From NCBI GenBank assembly GCA_910588615.1, contig CAJUOI010000004.1, positions 1 to 64,000 on the forward strand: DNA of 64,000 bases. Direction: 5' to 3'. The DNA is from an uncultured Christensenellaceae bacterium. GTDB taxonomy: Bacteria; Bacillota; Clostridia; Christensenellales; Borkfalkiaceae. Within the stretch, counting starts at the first letter, position 1, and every line of letters begins with the position of its first letter. This document shows positions 57,638-64,000 of this stretch, one piece after another. Both the position numbers and the translations under genes were made by a program. The notes beneath the pieces were generated by a model. It had not been told where the DNA came from, did no database searches, and worked only from the letters and a program-made list of their open reading frames with translations.

Positions 57638-58807
57638 TCAAAGCCTTGCGGCGCCCGTCTTTCTTGCTGCCGCCGCCACCGCCGCCGCCACCGCGTCGTG
57701 CGCCCGCTGCTCGAACGCGTAAGGCAGAATATAGTCTGCGCTCAGCTTATCGCCTACGGCGGAAGCGATCGCTTCGCTTGCCGCAAACATCATTTCGAAA
57801 TTGATTTCGCGCGCGCGCACGTCAAGCGCGCCGCGGAACAGTCCGGGGAATACGAGCACGTTATTGATTTGGTTGGGCTTTTCGCTGCTGCCCGTACCGA
57901 CGATCGCCGCCCCCGCTTCGAGCGCGTCCTCACGCGCGATTTCGGGCGTGGGGTTGGCACAGGTAAATACGATCGCCCCATCCTTCATGGAACGCACCAT
58001 TTCTTTGCCGACGCAGTTCGCCACAGAAACGCCGACGAACACGTCCGCTCCCTTCATGGCGTTGGCAAGTCCGCCCGTAACGCGGTTGCGGTTGGTGCGG
58101 GAGGCAATTTCCGCTTTGACGGAATTGAGGCGGGGATCGCCCTCGCATATGATCCCGCGGCTGTCGCAGAGAATCACATCCTTCACGCCGCTCTTTAACA
58201 GGAAGTTCGCAATGGCAATGCCCGCCGCGCCCGCACCGTTGATCGCCACCGTAACGTCCTCGCGCTTCTTGTCCACCAGCCTCAATGCGTTGGAAAGCGC
58301 CGCCGCCGTTACGATCGCCGTACCGTGCTGGTCGTCGTGGAACACGGGAATATCCAGATCGTTGATCAGCCGCCGCTCGATTTCAAAGCAACGGGGCGCG
58401 GAAATGTCTTCGAGATTGATGCCGCCGAACGAGCCCGCCAGCAGCTCTATCGTACGGATGATCTCTTCGGTATCCTTCGAACGGATGCACAGCGGAATCG
58501 CGTCCACTCCGCCGAACGCCTTGAAAAGGGCGCACTTGCCCTCCATGACGGGCATACCCGCTTCGGGACCGATATCCCCCAATCCCAATACGGCGGTACC
58601 GTCGGTAATTACGGGAACGGTATTCCAGCGGCGGGTAAGCGTAAAGCTCTTTTCCGCATCTTCGTGGATTGCCATACAGGGCTCCGCCACGCCCGGAGTG
58701 TAGGCGAGCGAAAGTTTTTCGCGGCTGTCCACCTCCACGCGGGACACAACTTCGATTTTGCCCTTCCACTCGGCGTGCTTCTTTAAAGACTCTTCTCTGT
58801 AATTCAT
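57638..58807 (-). CDS. NAD-dependent malic enzyme
   Basis: This 389-residue enzyme oxidises malate to pyruvate and CO2. It has the N-terminal YTPGVAEPC signature, VLGLGDIGPEAGMPVMEGK, FGGINLEDISAPRCF, DDQHGTAIV and the NAD-binding INGAGAAGIAIANFLL, with the usual short-form bacterial length. The NAD/NADP preference is not certain from sequence, although the lineage suggests NAD. The start at 58807 lies upstream of the HNH gene in the same operon. Confidence 0.95.
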   Translation of the reverse strand: MNYREESLKKHAEWKGKIEVVSRVEVDSREKLSLAYTPGVAEPCMAIHEDAEKSFTLTRRWNTVPVITDGTAVLGLGDIGPEAGMPVMEGKCALFKAFGGVDAIPLCIRSKDTEEIIRTIELLAGSFGGINLEDISAPRCFEIERRLINDLDIPVFHDDQHGTAIVTAAALSNALRLVDKKREDVTVAINGAGAAGIAIANFLLKSGVKDVILCDSRGIICEGDPRLNSVKAEIASRTNRNRVTGGLANAMKGADVFVGVSVANCVGKEMVRSMKDGAIVFTCANPTPEIAREDALEAGAAIVGTGSSEKPNQINNVLVFPGLFRGALDVRAREINFEMMFAASEAIASAVGDKLSADYILPYAFEQRAHDAVAAAVAAAARKTGAARL

Positions 58808-58908
58808 ACTTTTCTCCTTAGATTAGCCAAACGCCAATCATTATACCTTAAAGTAATTTTTTCGTCAAGGAAATCGGGGAATAAAACCGCTCCGCAACAA
58901 AATTAAAC

Positions 58909-58931
58909 CCCGCGCAGAATCTCTGCGCGGG
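58909..58931 (-). terminator. Terminator of GH51 gene
   Basis: CCCGCGCAGA-ATC-TCTGCGCGGG is a perfect 10-bp stem. On the minus strand it is followed by GTTTAATTTTG and lies 51 bases after the GH51 stop. Confidence 0.75.
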
Positions 58932-58981
58932 ATCAATTCTATCATGCCCCCAAACCCGATTGCTCGGTTATGATATCGTAA

Positions 58982-61282
58982 TTATTTCGTATGCACGCGG
59001 ATGACAACCACGCTGTACGGTTTCAGCTCGTAGCCGATCGTGTTTTTACTGAACGCGCCGATCGTAAACGATTCCGGTTTGACGGGCGTCGCTTCGGGCG
59101 TATTCGTCGCCGTCCAATCATCGCAGGCAATTTCGGTAACGGCGGCGTTTCCCTTCAATTTTACTCCGCCGAGCGCAAAGTTCGTCTTGATCGTATCGGG
59201 GCTTGCATTGACGATTTTGAGAATGACGTCTCCGTTTTCGCCGATGCTCTCCACGTGATAAATTTTATCTACCGTTTTCGGCTTCGCCGAGGAATTGGCG
59301 TCCGTCGGAAGCTCGTACTGCGTTTCAAAGTCCGCAGCGTACTCCGCCTTCGCCTGTGCCGTCGGGAGATACGCGCCCTGATTCTTCATAAAAATCTGTT
59401 GGATATAATAGTTGGCGGTACGCAGGATCTCGGTGTTCGTGTAGTACATCATGTCTACCTTCCACTGCCTGTCGTCCCAATTTAACGAAGCAAACATGGG
59501 TGCGTAAGCGGCAAGCTTTACGACGTCGCCGTTGCGCTCGTATCCCGTCATCATTGCCGCCTCCGACAGCGCGGTGATCCAGCTGTTCGCGTGGTGCTTA
59601 TCGTAGCCCGCGGCGCGCCCCGATCCCTCGTTCGCGGAATATTCGCCGACGAAAACTTCGTAGTATCCGTTTTCCCCCTCGCGCTTGTAGCCGTCGTACA
59701 TCGCGGCGTTTTCGAAGAGCTCGGTATAGTTCACGTAGTAGTGCTGGTCGACGACGCCGTACTCGGCAACCGTTTCGATGATGCGGTCGGGATTGACCTT
59801 CGCATCGTCGAGGTAGTTCCACGCCGCCGTGCCCGCCGTGCCCCGCGTCTGGTTCTTTAACGGATTTTCGCAATTCTCGAAGTGCATCGCGTTACCGACG
59901 ATGGGCTTGACGCCGTACTTTTCCATTGCCGCCATAAACGTTTTGTCTTCGAGGAATTTTTCATAATAATCGGTATAGTACTTGCCCGACTGCTCGTTTC
60001 CGATGCCGAGATAGTCCATTTCGAAGGGCTCCGGATGCCCCATACTCGCACGGATTTTTCCCCACTTGGTATCCGTTCCGCCCTTGGCGAAATCGAGCAG
60101 GTCGATCGCGTCGCGGATATAATCGTTTACGCCCTTATTATGTCTGCCCGCAAGCCCGTGGGGCTTACTTGCCGCGCCGCCCTGACAGCTGAGCCCGCAG
60201 TTGAGAACGGGCACCGCGCTCGCGCCAATGCTCTCGGCAAACACGAAATATTCGTAAAAGCCGATGGCGTAGTCCATATCGTAATAACCGCTGCCCGCCC
60301 ATAAATCGGGGTTGTGCTTGCGCGTGATCGCCTCGCCGTAGGTGGGAGCGCCGTCCTTTACCGTGCCGTCCGTATTGATCTTATAGGAGAATGCGGGCAC
60401 GTCGTCGTCCCCCGCGTTCGAACCCGTAACCGCCGCGCCCACGGAATTTTTCCAATCGTAAGCGCATTCTTCGCCGACCGCGCCGTTGCCTTCGATAATA
60501 CAGCCGCCGGGGAAGCGCACGAACTTGGGCGATAGCTCGGCAACCGCGTCGTATACGTATTTCTTAATGCCGCAAACGCTGTCCGACGTTTCAAACGAAA
60601 CGCCGTCGAGACAGAGCGTCGCCGCGTCGGAGAAGGAAAGCTCGAATTTCAGATTTTTGCTTGCCGTGCCCGTTGCGGTAAACGTGCGCTCGTACTTCAC
60701 CCAAGAGGATTCCTGTAAAATTTCCACGGTGCCCACGACGAAATCCTCGCTTCCGTTCGTGATTTTCACCGTCATCGTCAGCGCCTTATCCGGATTTTTG
60801 ATAAACGCCGTAAACTTGTAGTCCGTACCCTCTTTTACCGCCATCGGTACGGCGGTATAGCCCGAATTCGTCAGCTTTCCGTTTACCGTTGCCGTAACCT
60901 TCGCGTAATTTCTGTTGGCATTTCCGGCATAAGCCGTGGCCTTGAACACGCTGTCCGTATTTTCGATCGCGAGCGCCGCGCCGCCCGAAGCCGCCCACGC
61001 GTAATTCTTGCTCTGCGTGATCGCGTCAAACGAGCCGTTCGCAAGTAAATTATCGTCCAGCAAATAGGACGCGTAATTGATGTCCTCCAAAAACACGCCG
61101 AACAGACTGTCCGAAATACCCGTATCGCCCTTTGCGGCGTTTACGCTAAGCGTTACGTCCGCATTTTCCAAGCTCGGAGCTTCGCGGTCGAAAACCGCCT
61201 TTTCGGGATTCCCGCATCCACCGAGCGCCATGACCGTTGCAAACATCGCAACCCCCGCCATACCGATCAAACGTTTCTTCAT
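58982..61282 (-). CDS. GH51 alpha-L-arabinofuranosidase lipoprotein
   Basis: The 766-residue protein has a lipoprotein signal (GMAGVAMFATVMALGGCG, lipidated Cys near 24), a carbohydrate-binding-like beta region (about 120-245), a (beta/alpha)8 catalytic domain (about 250-600) and a C-terminal beta domain. Family 51 signatures: VRFPGGCIIEG, acid/base glutamate in LGIGNEQSGKYY and nucleophile glutamate in VGEYSANEG. It would remove arabinose from arabinan or arabinoxylan at the cell surface. The start at 61282 is the second of two ATGs after AGGGGG, with better spacing. It has its own promoter (61322-61350) and terminator. Confidence 0.9.
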   Translation of the reverse strand: MKKRLIGMAGVAMFATVMALGGCGNPEKAVFDREAPSLENADVTLSVNAAKGDTGISDSLFGVFLEDINYASYLLDDNLLANGSFDAITQSKNYAWAASGGAALAIENTDSVFKATAYAGNANRNYAKVTATVNGKLTNSGYTAVPMAVKEGTDYKFTAFIKNPDKALTMTVKITNGSEDFVVGTVEILQESSWVKYERTFTATGTASKNLKFELSFSDAATLCLDGVSFETSDSVCGIKKYVYDAVAELSPKFVRFPGGCIIEGNGAVGEECAYDWKNSVGAAVTGSNAGDDDVPAFSYKINTDGTVKDGAPTYGEAITRKHNPDLWAGSGYYDMDYAIGFYEYFVFAESIGASAVPVLNCGLSCQGGAASKPHGLAGRHNKGVNDYIRDAIDLLDFAKGGTDTKWGKIRASMGHPEPFEMDYLGIGNEQSGKYYTDYYEKFLEDKTFMAAMEKYGVKPIVGNAMHFENCENPLKNQTRGTAGTAAWNYLDDAKVNPDRIIETVAEYGVVDQHYYVNYTELFENAAMYDGYKREGENGYYEVFVGEYSANEGSGRAAGYDKHHANSWITALSEAAMMTGYERNGDVVKLAAYAPMFASLNWDDRQWKVDMMYYTNTEILRTANYYIQQIFMKNQGAYLPTAQAKAEYAADFETQYELPTDANSSAKPKTVDKIYHVESIGENGDVILKIVNASPDTIKTNFALGGVKLKGNAAVTEIACDDWTATNTPEATPVKPESFTIGAFSKNTIGYELKPYSVVVIRVHTK

Positions 61283-61321
61283 CATTCCCCCTAATGAACA
61301 CGTTTTTTATTTTCTAACATG

Positions 61322-61350
61322 TATTGTAACATAACTTCGAAAATATATCA
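61322..61350 (-). promoter_or_regulatory. Promoter of GH51 gene
   Basis: Minus-strand TTGATA (61345-61350) and TACAAT (61322-61327) have a 17-base spacer. Confidence 0.75.
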
Positions 61351-61407
61351 AGGGATTTTATAAAGTTTTTTGTAAAATATTTTATTTTTTTGTGAATGTT
61401 GACCGTT

Positions 61408-61434
61408 AAAAAAACGCCGTCCTTCGGGACGGCG
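61408..61434 (-). terminator. Terminator of plsY
   Basis: Minus-strand CGCCGTCC-CGAA-GGACGGCG is followed by seven T residues and lies 16 bases after the plsY stop. Confidence 0.9.
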
Positions 61435-61450
61435 CGAACAATTGCGTCAA

Positions 61451-62188
61451 TCACATATTTTTCATGCCGCGGTTGCCGCGGTGCAATTTTTTTACGCTGG
61501 TGCGGTGCTCTTCTCCCGCAAACAGTCGGACGAGATTTTTCCGATGCGAAAACCAAGTCAGGAAGTTGATTGCCAGCATCAGCATAAACAGCAACACGAC
61601 CCAGACGTTGAAAAGCGCCGTTTCGTAGCGCAAGTAAAAAATCATGCCCTGCCACACGGAAAACGCAGCCACACCCAAGAGCGAGCCCATCGAACCCATT
61701 TCGGTAACGCCGATGAACACGACGACGCCGATGAGCGCTCCCGCCATGATCAACGCGTACCAAGGATTTTCACAGCCGATTCCGAACCAGAAAAGCCCAA
61801 AGGTCGCGGCGATCCCCTTGCCTCCGCGAAACCTCATCGTAACGGGATAGATGTGCCCGATAACGACGCAAACGCCCGCAAGATAACGGGTGAAATCGGA
61901 AACGAGAATCACCGTTCCCCCGAAACAGTAACCGCGAAAAATATAATGACAGACAAGCGCGGGCACGCCACCTTTGAGACAGTCGAAAACGAAATTGAAA
62001 AATCCGACCTTTAACCCGAATTCACGGCTCGTATTCATGGTACCGGGATTACCGCTGCCGATCTTGCGGATATCCTTATGGCGTGCCTTTGCCAGAATTA
62101 CCGCAAAATTAAAGCAGCCGATAAAATAACAGACGACGGCGATCAATAAAAACCAATACCAACTTTGAGAAAGCGACAGCTCTTTCAC
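61451..62188 (-). CDS. plsY: Acyl-phosphate:glycerol-3-phosphate acyltransferase PlsY
   Basis: This 245-residue membrane enzyme transfers an acyl group from acyl-phosphate to glycerol-3-phosphate, the first step of phospholipid synthesis. Motifs: IRKIGSGNPGTMNTSREFG, VFDCLKGGVPALV and the late VTMRFRGGKGIAATFG. About six membrane helices are visible. The C-terminal 35 residues (RKNLVRLFAGEEHRTSVKKL) extend beyond the usual ~200. The start is GTG at 62188, 10 bases after the der stop, with AAGGAG 13 bases before it, so the genes are coupled. Confidence 0.93.
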   Translation of the reverse strand: MKELSLSQSWYWFLLIAVVCYFIGCFNFAVILAKARHKDIRKIGSGNPGTMNTSREFGLKVGFFNFVFDCLKGGVPALVCHYIFRGYCFGGTVILVSDFTRYLAGVCVVIGHIYPVTMRFRGGKGIAATFGLFWFGIGCENPWYALIMAGALIGVVVFIGVTEMGSMGSLLGVAAFSVWQGMIFYLRYETALFNVWVVLLFMLMLAINFLTWFSHRKNLVRLFAGEEHRTSVKKLHRGNRGMKNM

Positions 62189-62198
62189 CTGCTTGCGT

Positions 62199-63509
62199 CT
62201 ACTCCTTTTTCTTCGTTCGCGTTACGATTTTCAAAGGCGTGCCCGAAAAATCGTACGCCTCGCGAATAACGTTTTCCAGATACCGTTCGTACGAAAAGTG
62301 CATCAGCTTTTCGTCGTTCACCTGCAAGACGAAGAGCGGCGGATGCACCGACGCCTCCGTTGCATAATACAGCTTTAATCTTCTGCCCAGATAACTTGGC
62401 GGCTCGCTCAGACGCATGGCGTCGATCAAAAGCTCGTTCAGCGCCCCCGTCGGAACGCGGAAGCCCGCGTTTTCGTAAGCAGCCTCCGCAAACGCCAGAA
62501 TTTTGTCCGTTCGCTGCCCCGTCTTTGCCGAAACGTACACCGATTTATAGTAATCCATAAATTTCAGGTCCTCTTTCAGCTTCTTTTCGAATTCCTGAAC
62601 GGTGTGAGTGTCCTTTTCCACGAGATCCCATTTATTCATGACGACGACGGAAGGCTTACCCTCCTCGTGCACGAATCCGATAATGCGTACGTCTTGCTCG
62701 GTCAGTCCCTCGGTACTGTCTACCACGAGCACCGCAACGTCCGCGCGGCGCACCGCATCGAAAGCGCGAAGCACCGAATAGTATTCCACGTCGTCCTCGA
62801 CCGAACGCTTTCTGCGGATCCCCGCCGTGTCGATGATCGTATATTGCTTTCCGCCGCGTTCGAACGTCGTATCCACCGCGTCGCGCGTGGTGCCCGCCAC
62901 GGGAGTAACGATCGTGCGCTCCTCCCCCAACAGACGGTTGACGATCGAAGATTTCCCCGCGTTCGGCTTACCCACGACGGCAATTTTCAGTCCGCCGATC
63001 CCATCCGTTTCGCCCCGGTCGAAATCCTCCACGGCTTTGTCGAGCAAATCGCCGATCCCGCGCGAATGCTCGCTGGAAACGGCAAACGGCTCCCCTAAGC
63101 CCAAGGCGTAAAACTCGAATATCTTGTCGGGAGAATATTCGTCGATTTTATTGACCACGAGGAACACGGGCTTTTTGCAGCGGCGCAGCAAATCCGCCAC
63201 GTCGTAATCGGCTGCGGTTACCCCCTCCCTGCCGTCGGTAAAAAAGAAAATTTCGTCCGCGGTGTCGATGGCAAGCTTTGCCTGCGCGGTGATAAGGCGG
63301 CGCATATCGTCGCAGCCGTTCAAGTCGATCCCGCCCGTATCGACAAGGGTAAAGGGCTTGCCCCGCCACTCGGAAACGGCGTAAATCCGATCGCGCGTAA
63401 CGCCCGGCCGGTTTTCGGTAATTGCGATTTTACGCCCCGCAACGCGGTTGAAAAAGGTACTTTTTCCCACATTCGGACGCCCCACAATGGCGATCAAAGG
63501 ATTCTTCAT
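62199..63509 (-). CDS. der: Ribosome biogenesis GTPase Der
   Basis: This 436-residue GTPase of large-subunit assembly has two GTP-binding domains: GRPNVGKST (9-17), DTGGID and NKID in the first, GKPNAGKSS, DTAGI and NKWD in the second, followed by a KH-like C-terminal domain. The length is normal. The ATG at 63509 has no ribosome-binding site; TTTACA-17-TATAAT places the -10 box seven bases before it, so the mRNA is probably leaderless. plsY follows after 10 bases. Confidence 0.97.
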   Translation of the reverse strand: MKNPLIAIVGRPNVGKSTFFNRVAGRKIAITENRPGVTRDRIYAVSEWRGKPFTLVDTGGIDLNGCDDMRRLITAQAKLAIDTADEIFFFTDGREGVTAADYDVADLLRRCKKPVFLVVNKIDEYSPDKIFEFYALGLGEPFAVSSEHSRGIGDLLDKAVEDFDRGETDGIGGLKIAVVGKPNAGKSSIVNRLLGEERTIVTPVAGTTRDAVDTTFERGGKQYTIIDTAGIRRKRSVEDDVEYYSVLRAFDAVRRADVAVLVVDSTEGLTEQDVRIIGFVHEEGKPSVVVMNKWDLVEKDTHTVQEFEKKLKEDLKFMDYYKSVYVSAKTGQRTDKILAFAEAAYENAGFRVPTGALNELLIDAMRLSEPPSYLGRRLKLYYATEASVHPPLFVLQVNDEKLMHFSYERYLENVIREAYDFSGTPLKIVTRTKKKE

Positions 63510-63516
63510 ATCGACT

Positions 63517-63545
63517 ATTATAAAAAATTTTGACGTTTTTGTAAA
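63517..63545 (-). promoter_or_regulatory. Promoter giving leaderless der mRNA
   Basis: Minus-strand TTTACA (63540-63545) and TATAAT (63517-63522) with a 17-base spacer. Seven bases separate the -10 box from the der ATG, so the transcription start should fall on or next to the start codon. Confidence 0.7.
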
Positions 63546-63550
63546 GAAAA

Positions 63551-63573
63551 AAACGGCAATTTCGCCGTTTTTT
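63551..63573 (-). terminator. Terminator of small membrane protein gene
   Basis: Minus-strand AAACGGC-GAAATT-GCCGTTT with further T residues. It lies 28 bases after the stop at 63601 and directly upstream of the der promoter. Confidence 0.75.
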
Positions 63574-63600
63574 TGGTTTTTTCGTAATTGTCGGAAAATA

Positions 63601-63921
63601 TCAGAAGAAACGAATCATTCCGAACACCACGCCGAACACGTAGACAACAAGGCAAACCCAATACACGATCGTCCACGCCTTGCGGTTTCTGAGACTTCTC
63701 ACGAACTCGTACGCGGGAAATGCGACCGCAGCAAGCAGCGCAAGAGAGGCCACAAGGTTGAGAATGGAAGAGATCCTTCCAAGACTCCCGTCGACCCAGT
63801 TCAGGATCGCGCTGACGACGAAAATGATCGCGGAAAGGAAAATGCCGATAAACGAGCACGCTCTTACAAAGCTTCTTCTTGCCTGACTTTCCGTACGCTC
63901 TCTTTTTTGTTTCTTTGCCAT
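63601..63921 (-). CDS. Small multi-pass membrane protein, 106 aa
   Basis: Not recognised. A basic cytoplasmic start (KKQKRERTESQARRSF) is followed by three hydrophobic helices (about 21-45, 52-70 and 82-104), the last one ending the chain. Its own terminator follows; the promoter is not clear in the last 80 bases of the window. The region 63922-64000 contains an AT-rich stretch and no gene. Confidence 0.65.
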   Translation of the reverse strand: MAKKQKRERTESQARRSFVRACSFIGIFLSAIIFVVSAILNWVDGSLGRISSILNLVASLALLAAVAFPAYEFVRSLRNRKAWTIVYWVCLVVYVFGVVFGMIRFF

Positions 63922-64000
63922 AATTTCACCTCGATATTAATTTTTAAAAATTATATCATTTCCGATAAAAAAAATCAATATTTAAAACGCTTATTTTTAT

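Noticed and set aside
1..64000. CRISPR arrays
   Set aside because: No series of regularly spaced direct repeats with unique spacers was found.
1..64000. Riboswitches or T-boxes
   Set aside because: I saw no leader with a recognisable conserved core; long leaders before the metabolic genes are absent.

Overview
The window looks like a low-to-mid GC clostridial (Firmicutes/Bacillota) chromosome. The evidence is the prs / pth / mfd cluster, RNase J, PlsY, UppP, a TrmR/U32 tRNA-modification pair, a PrsA-like lipoprotein, GGAGG ribosome-binding sites and TTG starts. A gut clostridium, perhaps Christensenellales-like, would fit, but the lineage is a guess.

Four blocks are visible. (1) Positions 1-3660 are the right end of an integrative element. 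It has a LexA/CI-type repressor with a four-operator divergent control region, a RhuM-family protein and a tyrosine integrase facing the 3' end of tRNA-Ser(GGA). (2) Positions 3661-11259 are chromosome: tRNA-Ser, a large hybrid histidine kinase, a GNAT acetyltransferase, ClpB and a nucleotide-deaminase-like gene. (3) Positions 11260-33380 are a complete 22-kb integrated element. It is bounded by a perfect 54-bp direct repeat made from the 3' part of tRNA-Thr(CGT); the intact tRNA lies at the right end beside the integrase. (4) Positions 33409-64000 are housekeeping chromosome, almost all on the minus strand.

The 22-kb element is the most interesting part. It has no tailed-phage head or tail genes, no relaxase and no type IV secretion genes. 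A long minus-strand operon (29234 to 12977) encodes, in order, a PAPS-reductase-like protein, a 27-residue hydrophobic peptide, membrane-anchored Ig-like proteins, a 626-residue protein with a signal peptide and C-terminal anchor, two small membrane proteins, cytosine and other DNA methyltransferases, a zinc-finger protein, more anchored surface proteins and a Zot-like P-loop ATPase. After these come a 400-base intergenic region full of perfect hairpins, a second methyltransferase containing a nine-G tract, and a winged-helix replication-type protein. I read this as a possible filamentous (inovirus-like) prophage or another extrusion-type element, unusually large for that group. A structured antisense RNA candidate (17770-17844) lies inside the operon. 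The ends carry a ParE/RelE-Phd toxin-antitoxin pair, an orphan HigA-type regulator, a lysogeny-type regulator and the integrase, which has a 12-bp inverted repeat directly against its start codon.

In the right-hand chromosome, genes fall into short operons: tRNA wobble-uridine modification (U32 peptidase, TrmR-like), RNase J, a protein with exact 16-residue repeats, envelope functions (YihY, UppP, PlsY, PrsA-like), Mfd-Pth, Prs, malic enzyme, a GH51 arabinofuranosidase lipoprotein and Der. The genes for diacylglycerol kinase and Der appear to be transcribed from promoters that place the start site on the ATG, so they may be leaderless.
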